64,000 bases of DNA from Peronospora farinosa. Lineage: Eukaryota > Oomycota > Peronosporomycetes > Peronosporales > Peronosporaceae. A program made the position numbers and the translations under genes. The stretch is taken from positions 186,001 to 250,000 of the forward strand of contig CANTFK010000829.1 of assembly GCA_947646735.1 (NCBI GenBank). Direction: 5' to 3'. Position 1 is the stretch's first letter, and each line of letters opens with the position of its first letter. The notes beneath the pieces were generated by a model. It did not search any database. It worked only from the letters and a program-made list of their open reading frames with translations, and was not told the DNA's origin. Shown here piece by piece: positions 9,526 to 20,400 of the stretch.

Positions 9526-12500
9526 ATCTGGTGAACTGGTGAACTTATGCACTGGCCTGCAAATCTCTTTTCCCGTTGTGTGAAAGTTTGGCCTACGTCT
9601 GCATCTACGTCTGTATCTTTTCTTTACAGTGCTTTCTTTCTCTCGTCTTCACTTGTCATGGTGACAAAAAAAGCGGCGGCAGAAAATCTCTACTTGGAAG
9701 AAGCAGAAGTACGGCTTTGTGCGCGCTAGTAGCTCACAATAAATCGTTAACACGCGCAGCATGCGCCAAGCTCGAGGTCATTGGTCGTCCGGTGAAAGGT
9801 ACAAGCCGGCCGCACGTGCTAAATTCAAGCACGAGGAGATAGAGAAATGGAGGAAAGACATTCGTCGCTGGTCGAAGAAAAAAACGTTACGCTCAACTAG
9901 CACTGTGCGCAAGAGTGGCTATATGCTCAAAGAGGTTGATCAGCTCATGAATAAACCTTTGGACGCGTACACAGCATTTCAGGCAATGACTGGGCGTATT
10001 ATTGGACGGAGCAATAGCATGATCTTGTCATTGATGCTTCCGAAATAGCCACAAACGGCTGAGAGTCATTTGAGAAACATGCCACGTACTCCGTTATCAT
10101 TGAGTTCAAGGATATTCTATTCAAGCCTGTGGTAACGATAAATGGTAACTGCGAGCGCTGCATGAATATGAAGTGCCTTAACACCGCAATGTATATGATG
10201 TCTCGGGCTGCGCCGGAGTGATAGATCGGGTACGCGACATGGTTGCAAAGGAATCCGTATACTGCTCCACTCTTCTGCATGCGCAAGTATATGGAATACC
10301 GTATCATTTACGACTACCGTGACATCATTTGACAGCGTGTGCTGATGGAGGATATTTTCGACGGCATTGCTGGTGAGTACTGCATGGACCCGATGTCAGC
10401 GTATACCAAGTGTGAAGAAATGGATACACAGTATTCCAGGCACTAGTATACTTATCTTATCATTAGAAGAGTCGATCCTTTAGTTGACTTCGTCATTGTT
10501 CGAGGGTGTGTCACACACGTGCTGATGACATGATGTGTGATCTACACGTTTACGAAGCCGAAAAAACGTTGCGGGATATCTGCATGCCTAATGCAGCGTG
10601 CTGAAGAACAAGCTGTAGATAAAGCTGTTCATGTGTGTGTTCTGCGCTGCGATCTCGTGTCTAACAATGATATCATTTGGCGAAATGCTGCTCGCAACTA
10701 AGATATAATGCAGCGAATCGAGATTGGTGTGTTTCACGGACGCAGAACTACTTTAAGCTTTCGTAGGGTGATTGTTTAAGTTGCAGCGATCCTGCGAGTA
10801 GCGCACCTTCACGCTTCAAGCTTAAGGACAAAGAACCAGCGGAAAGTTGAAGATCATGTTCTATACGATGGTCCTCTCGGTTTAAGTGATCGTAAAGAAT
10901 AGACGATTAACCCCCTGGTGACCTTATTGCATTTGCGGGTAATTAAGCGGCAAGAGCACCAGAGTCGTGGTGAAGACGAGCGAGCATTTGGATATGTCAG
11001 CGACGCAATGTTCCTGTCCTTCTAGGAACTTTTTTGCCAGAGACGCGCATGAACTTGTGCGAAAAAAGAAGACGTGACGAGTAGAAATGTAAGGGCCTCG
11101 TCTTTTTCGTTGCCGTGTCAGTATCACGTGTTGCGTCACCGAGAACTTCTTCGTATTGGACATCCGACAGGTAATTTTAAGTCGACATCTTGATTGGTTA
11201 ATGCGTGGTGTTCCATTTGCGAAGGAGTACTGACATTGCTTGCGATTTAGCGAGGGTGACTGCCAAAGTTGTTTGACGACAAGTAGACTCGAATTTATCT
11301 GCTGCATACTGATCACACAAGCGCCATTGACATGGACCTCATACCCCTGCTAGGTGTTCTAAAAGTGCGTCCGTTGAACTGCTTATAAACATAGATGTAA
11401 AGCTCTCGCCCTCGTCGTTGCTATCTTGTTGTGTGTGCTGTAGGAAACGTAAGCGATCCCATCGTCAGCATAAATGTGCAACTACGGGTCAATGATGCTC
11501 GGGCCAATGGCGTATGTACTTTGTGGAATGATATATGCTGCAGTCGTGACGCTGCGAATAGTACGGGACTGGCAAGTAGACAAGATGAAACTAGGTAAGC
11601 TTTGTCTTGGGCCACTCCGACCACTTGTGCAAGTTCGCCGATCTTCGTTGAGATCAAGACCAAGTCTGAAACGTGTGATGCTACGCATATGGATCATCAT
11701 CGGATAAAGAATGGCGACGAGCTTGATATTCTTTCGTTCACGGTGGAGATACACAAGTTCCTGGAGCACTTTGCTATCACCAATTCCGTCTCAGAAGAAG
11801 GCAGACTTGATTTTCAAAGACTCATCCGTCGGTGTGACCACGGCAAACATAATATCGTCAACTTTGCCGACCACTGAGTCCAAGCGTAATAGCGGCAAAA
11901 TTTCTGCTGCAGACTCGTCAGCAGAGCTAGGACGTTCTCGATGGATTTTTTTAAATGTTGTCGGCCGTGCGAGTTGGTTTGCAGACTCGACTGTCGGGGT
12001 GGCCGTCCTTATTGGTGCACAGGTTGTTGTATTGCTCCAGGTTGTGCGTGACTATTGATGTCGCTAGCTCCCGTAGCAGTGTTTGGGCCAACGGAGGAAT
12101 TTGGAGAGGCGGCAGGAACTTAGAGATGGTCATTGATTGGTCTTGGTATTGTCTCTGCTATCAGAGGAAAATATAATAATGACCCTCTTGCTTCTAGGCA
12201 GGGGTGTATTTGATTTAGACTGCGTCGAATCTCGAAGCAACACCGAGCTGGAAATGAGTTGTGGCGGATTCGTCATGCCTTACTAAATCTTCCATGATGT
12301 GACTGTTCCGAACGCTTGGTGACACAAAAGCTCGAAGCTTGATAACGATCTTCTGTCGTAGCACCACGAATGACTCAAAACTAGTCTGAACCACCTCTCG
12401 TTTGGATGTTGCAGATTATTACCGTGAGAAAAGGTGTCGCGTCTACATTGATATTCACAGCAACTGCTCGTGAATCGGACAGTTGCTATGAATCTACTTG

Positions 12501-13050
12501 ACGTATGGTTCCGATTTTGACCTAATTCAATCCGTCAACAGGCTGAGATACTTTTCGCTTGTAAGCAAATAACGATCAAGTTTACTGACCAGACTTGAAG
12601 GCGTCCGTGATATTGCACACGAGAGATCAAGGTGATGGAGCAAGTAATGACCAAACACATTACTTGCTCCATTTAAGAAAGCAGCGTAGGCTTGAAAGCA
12701 GAAATGAGTGTCGATGATATGCACTCAATTACAGTTGTAACAGCAACAAAAGTGAACGGTTCCTTCGGCTGATCAAAGATATCAACAGAATACTATTGAA
12801 GGGCTGAACGACTGGAAAAACCAAACGATGTTTTGAAGGTACAACATCATTTATATTGAAATTGCAAAACGCACAAGCGTTCAACTCCTCAGATGCGACG
12901 AAAAAAACATGCAAACGATAGGAGCTGATCGACAAAACTTGGTCATCAGGAGCTAATAGACAAAACATCGGTCGTCATTCCAGCGGCTTGAAGAGAGGTT
13001 GCCTTATCCTTGCAAAACGAAAGAACCGCTTCAAGCGGTTTAATCGAACG
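9526..13050. other. Gene-poor stretch with only broken short frames
   Basis: I could not assign a protein family to any of the short frames here. The longest plus-strand frame (9761-10048, about 95 codons) is Lys/Arg-rich, and plus-strand coding-like fragments around 11330-11900 are interrupted by many stops. This may be very old pseudogene material. A 15-bp inverted repeat with an 8-nt loop lies at 12635-12672 (ATGGAGCAAGTAATG). Confidence 0.4.
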
Positions 13051-14570
13051 ATCCGTAAATACAGCCACTTAGCTTGTGCGCACGCGTGCGGCGTCAGCCA
13101 TACCCTTCCAATTGATCTTACAGATATTGACGAACATCACGATACTGCCAAAGAACATGCCTGCCGTGAGGCTGAGCCACGTGCCTTCCACACTTAATGT
13201 CCATCCGACGCGATGTACACACCAAAGGGGAGACCGATTACAAAGTATGCGAACACATTGATATAGGCGCCAAGCGCAAGCCGCCCTGTGCTACAAAACA
13301 TCCCTTGCATGACGGCATTGATGGCATCGCACATTTGGTACGGCACTAGAAAGATCAGGCGTGTCCAGCTATTCCAATAGATACTGCATCGTTGAGAAAA
13401 AGCTCCGTAATGAGAGACCGTGTAGCAATAATAATGACAGCGATCACTGCCGACAATGACACAGATAGCATCATACTTACCGTTGAGACCATATTCGCGT
13501 GGTTTGGCTTGTTGCTGCCTGACTAGTTGCCCACAAGGACGTTGGCTGCCACAGAGATTCCGAAGAAAAAGTTCAAAGCAAACGTATACACGTTCACTAT
13601 CACCGAATGCACGCTGATAGCGATGACATGTTCGGCATCAAACTCACACAAGCCGCCATGATCTCAAAGGACCACCACTGCATTAACAGCTTTGCAGCGC
13701 CCGGCAGACCAAGACGCAAAAAGTTGCTCAGGTAATGCACCACTTTTTTTGCTTGCCCACCGGGCCACCACTGCGGGGAAATGCGGGATTCTGCTCCCAG
13801 GTATTCCCGCCACGTACGTCTACGAGATGGTTAAAAAGGTGATGCAAGCCCAGAATGTCGTGTTGTCGATGGTACACATTGCTGTGATCAGCAATCTCGT
13901 AAACTTGATGAGAGTACATACCTCACTTCCTTTACGTCTTTTAAATTTGCGGTGCAGCAATCGCGCGTTTGTTGTCCGTTGTGCTTACGTTGTGCTTCCG
14001 TTGTGCTTGATCCGTATTTCAATGCGCACCCGACTGAAGTGTCCGGCGAACTTTGCGACTTGCGCAGGTTGGCCGATCATGACCAGAAAGGCCTCCGTAT
14101 ACCAGTTGATGATAAACATGAGGATCGTAGCGAGACCTAGTACATTAAAGCCACTCTGGAGATAGATGCCAAGCATTTCGGTTTCCCAGCACCATACGCT
14201 TGAGAGCACAGCGTGTCCATTGCTGTGGCTAAACCAAATTCGACTTCAATAGCAGTTAGATTCATGCACATAGTCGAGAGTGCCACACCATCCAAATACT
14301 GCTACGTCAACGGGAAATCCAAGTGGCCTATTAACGCCATACTCACCGATTGAGGGAAAACTATAGCATGTAAGTGAGTGTTACCGGGTACGCCAGCGAA
14401 AATAGCTCTCGCACTCCCGTCTTGATGACAGGGTGCACATTGCTCTCGATCTCTGCTTTAGGTAGAAATCGCGACTCAATATCAGTTTCCGAGCTTTGGG
14501 AATACGATTAAAGCAGCGAAAGCTCCTCGCGCGCTTTGCGTGACGTTTTGAGATTGCAAGCTGCAATTTC
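13050..14570 (-). pseudogene. Decayed MATE-family multidrug/toxin efflux transporter
   Basis: Reading the minus strand from right to left gives MATE signatures in order across several frames: a first membrane segment with GHLDFP-like spacing, then LDTLCSQAYGAGKPK near 14180-14240, EMLGIYLQ and INWYTEAFLVMIGQ near 14080-14180, PGAAKLLMQWWSFEI near 13660-13710, and finally a segment with VPYQMCDAINAVMQG near 13310-13350. Stops and frameshifts separate them, so no full-length frame of the usual 450-500 residues remains. The intact family exports drugs or metabolites by Na+ or H+ antiport through 12 membrane helices; nothing functional is expected here. Boundaries are approximate. Confidence 0.72.
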
Positions 14571-14777
14571 CATTAATTCGGAGCTGAAAGCGATGAAGAG
14601 CGAAGTGGGATTGCCATCGCGATCGTGGGACTGTCTAAGCTGCATGCAGAGTTGTACGTGTAGAATATCACGAATCACGACAGTGATGTGTGTGTCTTGA
14701 AAAGGGCAACTTGCATGGAAGATTGTCTAAATAATAATATAGTGGATTGATAAAAATAAAATGGGGTGGATCGATCT

Positions 14778-15623
14778 AGTATCCGCTAATCGGATACTGC
14801 CCTATGCCTACTTATTTAATCATGTATTATCCCTATGCCTACTTATGTATTAGTTTGCCCCATTACATCACCCCCCTCTTTAAGTTGCGCTTACCTCAAC
14901 GTAAGCGCGAATCGCAGAAAGTTTCTTCTCGACCAACGGCGTAACTTCGAGCCTGCTCAGTTAGACGTAACAGAGCATCATGGACCCTGGATGTCCAAGA
15001 AACAATGTCTTTGAAAACCAGAACTGGGAACACCAAGCGACAATCCGTAGAGAGCAGGCGCCGCAGGTCATGGATGGGGACTTGAAACCGTGGCGCTTGT
15101 ATGGTCTTGAAGGTTCTGTCGAACCCGAGCCACTGGAGGTCATGAAGGACCTTATCAAGCGATACCGTACAGTGAGAGGCAAGGCGACGAACAACGCATA
15201 TACCGACGATGCGTTGCAGAGGTCTTGGTGTGCCTTCATCAGGCGCTGGAACGCGAGCCGACGTGAAGGAACGTCCTTCACGTCCTGGCTAGACGGTCGC
15301 GAGGGAACGCGTGATAGACACGCTATTGGAGACCTGCGCCGGCGCATCTGTCGCATGAATTGTGACGAGTATCACCTTTGTTACGTCCCCGAGTCATTAC
15401 ACGGCGCCTGGGTCTTGTAGCAGATCGAGTCTGCCGCGTTCGGGCAGGACTTGGTCCCAGTCGTCGTCAGCGTCGTCGTCAAGGGATGTCGATTTTCGAG
15501 CCGATACAGAAGAGCGGGGAAGATTCGAAGGGAGATCCGTCGGTAGGTAAGCCTTGAGGCGCCTGACGTAGAACGTCGGGTGCAAACGCATATATGTAGG
15601 TATATCTAGCGTGTAAGCGTCAA
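14778..15623 (-). mobile_element. Family-C Ty3/Gypsy fragment (partial 3' LTR plus adjoining internal DNA)
   Basis: A truncated family-C LTR end (14778-14867, from AGTATCCGCTAATCGG to CCATTACA) is followed by the polypyrimidine strand of the PPT and sequence matching 52315-53880. Two internal stretches of the fuller copy (about 52834-53335 and 53366-53694) are missing. Element A1 abuts at 15624, interrupting the C sequence GTGTAAGCGTCA. Confidence 0.8.
14980..15420 (+). CDS. Antisense retroelement ORF, family-C fragment (N-terminal domain, truncated)
   Basis: A 146-residue frame nearly identical over its first ~125 residues to the antisense ORF at 52428. It includes ALQRSWCAFIRRWN and ends soon after LCYV, where internal deletions replace the Cys cluster with unrelated residues. 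It runs opposite to the element's pol direction. It is probably non-functional because the Cys motif, the RS tract and the coiled coil are gone. Confidence 0.6.
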   Translation: MDPGCPRNNVFENQNWEHQATIRREQAPQVMDGDLKPWRLYGLEGSVEPEPLEVMKDLIKRYRTVRGKATNNAYTDDALQRSWCAFIRRWNASRREGTSFTSWLDGREGTRDRHAIGDLRRRICRMNCDEYHLCYVPESLHGAWVL

Positions 15624-15965
15624 TGTAACAGGGCTAGAACGTACCGTCACTAGCTTACACGCGCGCTCGAGGAAGACTCAAGCCCAAGTATTAGGTATTA
15701 AGTAAATTTAACTCTGATTTTTATTTTGGTTTTAATTCGTACTAATTACGAAGATTTTAGTCGTAATAAATACGACAGTGTTCCCGCCTTTCGGGAACCA
15801 CACAATTTCAGGTTGATTTATCATTGGTCCATATTGGGGACTTTAGGCCCAATAATGAACCAATAATAAATTACCACGCTGTGCCCGCTATTCGGGCCCA
15901 GCACCTGCCTACATATGTAATTGTTTATTTGTGTTAATACTATATGTGTAATGTAGCCCATTACA
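15624..15965 (-). repeat. Family-A LTR, left (3') copy of element A1
   Basis: 342 bp, TGTAACAGGG...CATTACA on the plus strand. Only a few differences from the partner at 23109-23450. The polypurine tract (minus strand GAGAAGGGGG) lies just inside at about 15969-15978. Confidence 0.93.
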
Positions 15966-15978
15966 TCACCCCCTTCTC

Positions 15979-17457
15979 ATGACAGCACTCACCAACCGTG
16001 AGTGCTCAACTGTCGAAAACCCGTCGCTCACATATGAACAAGCAATGTCCGGAGACCCAACACCCAATCCAGCAGCACTCAAAAGAAACATCAGCGGGAG
16101 TGCAACAACCAGCATCATGGCGCGGCAGCTCATACCTTGGTCACTGTACGACTTGTCCGGAGCTCACGCTCCGGACTCACTGGACATGACGCGGGACTAC
16201 TTCCGCCGATTTCGAAAACTGCGCGGGAAAGGTCTTGATGGAATCGAGCATGAAGCTCTACAACGTTCTTGGTGTGCCTTCATCCAACGTTGGAATCGGA
16301 TGCTCGAGGATGGTAGCAGCTTCCAATTATGGCTCGCCAATCGAGAGGAGCTTCGCGCCGATCACTCCATCGGCGCGCTACGCGAACGAGTGTGTGAGGA
16401 AGCTTGGAATGAGGACCGTCTCTGCTTCGTCCATGTCAATGAAGGATGCCAATCTTGTGACTCGACTCCACGCCCAACTCATGACGAATGGCGACGACAC
16501 ATCGCTGAGTGTACACTCAGCGATCGCGAACGAAGTTGGATTGCAAAGTATGAGCGAAGTCTGAGCGAACGGAGAAGCGCAGTTATTCGTGGTGCGCCTC
16601 GCTGGCATCATCACTCGCGACAGCGGAGTCAATCTCTGCGGAATCATCAGCGCAGGGCAGCGACACGTTCGCCTGCCCGTCCTTCTGCGCAAATCTCGCC
16701 TCGCAATCGTGATAATGTGTATTCACCACGACGTTCTCGTTCACGGCATCGTTCTCGTTCACGACATCGTTCTCGTTCGCGTCATCGTTCCCGTTCCCGA
16801 CGACGTGGATCTCCTTACCATTCTCGTTTGTCACGAGAGCGTTCGCGTGCTCGCCCACATTGGAATAGCCCGACTTCGTGGCTTCATACGACAGAACCAC
16901 ATCTGGAACGTCACGAAGAAGCGAGGAACGTGGTTCCCATGTATCCTGCTCGGGAGGGAATCCAAGCCAATGTACTCGGTACCTGCGCACGGATGAAACC
17001 GCGCGCTTCTCATGAGCCGACTGCAGTGCTGGTTGCGGAGGGTCCTCGTGACCCACAATGCGGTCTACAATCCAGCGCACCTGTCCCTCCGCATCAACAA
17101 GCGGAGGAGGGCCCTCGCGATGGTAATGCTGGCGTCCTAATTGCTCAGGACGATGTTGATCAGGCCGTGAACATAGCTGCCGATGCTCGGCTGGAGGCTG
17201 ATGCTGCCAGTGAACGTGCTGCCCGGGCGGAGAAGACTTCGAGTGAGACCCGGCAGTCGAACCGTGAGCTGCTCGAACGGATAAGGGTTCTGGAGCGCCA
17301 GGTGCTTGGTCATTTGCAGACGGGATCGAGAACGCGCCCCATGTCATTGGCGCGTCGAGCACGACGGGAGAGCCGATCGACTCACGGACAAGCCGGGTTA
17401 CGGGGAAGCCGGTATTGGAGCCAAACCGTGAAGCGTAGCCGGACAATATTCCTTTAG
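15979..17457 (+). CDS. Antisense ORF of element A1: Cys/Trp domain, RS tract, coiled coil (492 aa)
   Basis: An uninterrupted 492-codon frame starts 13 bp inside the 3' LTR and runs against the element's own transcription. Residues about 49-170 form a conserved domain that includes ALQRSWCAFIQRWN and the cluster LCFVHVNEGCQSC; it aligns with the family-C ORF at 52428 at 37 of 68 residues by hand. An Arg-Ser dipeptide tract follows near residues 250-285 (RSRSRHRSRSRHR). Then comes a predicted coiled coil near 385-440 (RQSNRELLERIRVLERQ). The first 600 bases lie beyond the end of pol. The remaining 875 bases are coding on both strands, opposite the chromodomain. I know of no named family for it. 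The RS tract suggests RNA binding or nuclear speckle targeting, and the Cys cluster may bind zinc; both are inferences. Antisense transcription would have to start in or near the 3' LTR. Confidence 0.72.
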   Translation: MTALTNRECSTVENPSLTYEQAMSGDPTPNPAALKRNISGSATTSIMARQLIPWSLYDLSGAHAPDSLDMTRDYFRRFRKLRGKGLDGIEHEALQRSWCAFIQRWNRMLEDGSSFQLWLANREELRADHSIGALRERVCEEAWNEDRLCFVHVNEGCQSCDSTPRPTHDEWRRHIAECTLSDRERSWIAKYERSLSERRSAVIRGAPRWHHHSRQRSQSLRNHQRRAATRSPARPSAQISPRNRDNVYSPRRSRSRHRSRSRHRSRSRHRSRSRRRGSPYHSRLSRERSRARPHWNSPTSWLHTTEPHLERHEEARNVVPMYPAREGIQANVLGTCARMKPRASHEPTAVLVAEGPRDPQCGLQSSAPVPPHQQAEEGPRDGNAGVLIAQDDVDQAVNIAADARLEADAASERAARAEKTSSETRQSNRELLERIRVLERQVLGHLQTGSRTRPMSLARRARRESRSTHGQAGLRGSRYWSQTVKRSRTIFL

Positions 17458-20400
17458 CCGCCCGACATACAATGTCGGGCGGAGTCGCAATGAAGAGGGG
17501 ACGTCGAGTGTATAAGCGTCGCCAATTGCCTTCAAATTTTTGAATGGCCGATGAAGCGTGGCGCGAGTTTACTCGCGCCCAGGTTAGTGACCGCAGAATC
17601 CCTTCAACCTTCCGTAGATAATAATATTTGATCACCTATCTCAAGCTTGCTCATGTTTCTTCTGCCATGTTTGTCAGCGTTCTCCTTCTATTGGTCTACC
17701 GCAGATTGTAGTGCGTCGCGTACAAACCGGGTGATGGCTTGACGTTAGAGTATAAATTCCGACACAGCCATGTCATCAATTGGTCGCGCCGACTCAATCG
17801 GCGCGTAGTTGGCAGTAGGCGAACGCTTACCCGAAGACGGGTCAATCAACGTCTGCGCAGTCCATCGAGCTAATGGGGACGCCACGTCTGATGGCGTCAA
17901 AGTGGCCGTCTTTGCCTTGGATCGGGTTACTGCATTCGCGCTCAAAATTCCGTGAGCTGCACTCGATCCTTGTTTATCACCTTTATCCCCCCCAGAGTGG
18001 AGCCACTAGGTGTTGTGGGTCGCCCCACGGCCAGGAGGGTAGGAACACGAGGGTGACGAGCCGAATTCACAAAAAATGGCGTCAACCCTGTTGACGCGTG
18101 TACGGCGTTGTTGAGTGCGAACTCAGCGAGTGGTAAAAATGCACTCCAACTTGTAAATGACGTAGAATAACTTCGAAGAACGTCTTCGAGGACCCGGTTC
18201 ACGCTCTCGGTTTGTCCATCCGTTTCCGGATGGGCCGCAGTCGACATCAGCAGTTTTGTCCCGAGGAGCTCGAAAAGTGATGTCCAAAATGCGGACGTAA
18301 ATCGCGGGTCACGGTCCGAAACAATGTTTTCTGAAGGCCATGATGACGGAACACCGCGTCGATGAAGTGCGCCGCGGTCTCTGCCGCGGTGACCTTAGCG
18401 TGGACAGGCACGAGATGTGTCATCTTGCTGAATCTGTCAACAAAGACCAAGATGCCCGTTCGAGCTTGGCTATCGGGCGCAAGCCCGAAGATGAAGTCCA
18501 TAGAAACTGATCTCCAGGCCTCTGCTGCAATTGGCAACGATCGCAAGGGAGCCTGTGACGATGGAGATGGCTTCACACGCTGGCATATTTCGCACGTTCG
18601 GATCAAGTTGAGTACCCACTTATACATGTAGGGCCAGAAGAAGTCTCGAGACACAGCCGCGAAAGTCTTTTCGCGGCCTAAATGGCCGCCAGCAGGAGCA
18701 TCGTGATACTCGTGAAATGATTCTTGCACGCAAATTTATGTCATTGGCAATCACCGTGCGAGGAGAATCGAATTGGTCGATGCGATACAGAAGCAAATCG
18801 CCATCTAAACTGTATCGATGAATGTGGTCGCGCTTGGTTCGGGATAATGCTCCCAGTGCAGCATCGCTGGGAGCACGCAGATACTCGATAATGTCTGCAT
18901 AATCTGAATCGCCCTTGTAAGCTGCGACGATCTCATCAAATAAACACGGCTCGGGTGTAACTCGAGTTAAGTTCAGCGATACACACATTGCACATCGGTC
19001 ATCATCGTCCTCGTCATCAGTAGCCTGACGACTCAGAGCAGTCCGAGGATCGTAGTCGGGACGTCGTGACAAGGCGTCAGCGAGAATATTAGTCTTGCCT
19101 GGCTTGTAATGCACGACGAAGTTGTACTCAGAGAAGAATGAGAGCCATCGTGCCATCCGTTGGGACAGATGTGGGCTCTTCATCGCTGTGCGCAGCGATG
19201 CATGATCGGTGTACAAAGCAAATGTACGTTCACCAAGGAGATGCACGCGAAACTTGATGAGTGCATAGCGCATCGCTAATAACTCCTTGTCGTGAACCGG
19301 ATAGTTCTTCTCAGCTGGCTTCATCTGTCGCGACTGATAACTCACGACTCGTTCACGGCCCTCATCATCGAATTTCATGAGGGCACAACCGATTGCAAAA
19401 TCACTGGCGTCGCAAACCACGTGGAACGGCTTGGAATCGTCTGGTAGGACCAGGACTGGCGCTGAAGCCAGGCTCTTCTTTACTGCTTCGAAGGCTGCTT
19501 GGTGCTCGGGACGCCATGACCACGTGGCGTCTTTCATCAAGAGTGACGACAAAGGCTGGATAGAACCAGCATAATCTTCGTATACTTGTGCAAATAATTA
19601 GCCAAGCCGAGCCACTGGCGCAGCTTCGTAGGGTTCGTGGGCGTGGGCCAAGAACAGATGGACGACACCTTCTCTGGATCAGCTCGAACTCCCGATTTAC
19701 CCACATAGCAACCTAACACCGGAATCTCCGGTGCACAAAAGACACACTTCTTGAGATTCGCGTACAACTTGTTGTCCCGCATAACTTGAAACACTTGCTT
19801 CAGGTGTTGAAGGTGAACTTGGACATCTTTGAGGTTGCCCTCGGCGCGACTATGGGACGAAAATGTCGTCAAAATAACTTGGAACAAAGTTCCGAAGAGG
19901 TCTCAACACTTGAGACACCATGCGATTGAAAGTGGCCGGAGCGTTCTTCAACCCTTGTGGCATTACCAGCCACTCCCATAACATGCCACTCGGGGTGCTC
20001 ACCGCGGTGAGTGGGATATCGCTCGGGCGCATCAAATTCTGGTAAAAGCCATCGGTCAAGTCGATGGCACTGAAGATGACACTTCCTGACATGGAATTCA
20101 GCACCATGTCCTTCCTGGGAATTGGCGTTTGCGCAGGAATAGTGGCATCATTCAACTTATTGAACGCATGCACTATCCGCCAGCCTCCCGTAGCCTTCTT
20201 CACGCAGAAGGTTGGACTCGAATGTGGTGAGATACTCTCCCGCACATGACCCGCTTTGCGGCGGCCTTCAAAGAATGCGTCAATAGCTTCGACTTGATCT
20301 CGAGGCAACGGCCACTGCCGTGTCACACAATACTTCGACCCTGGCACGAGATCAATCTCGTGCCGAACACCGCGGTCCGCAGGAAGTTCAGCCGGGATCT

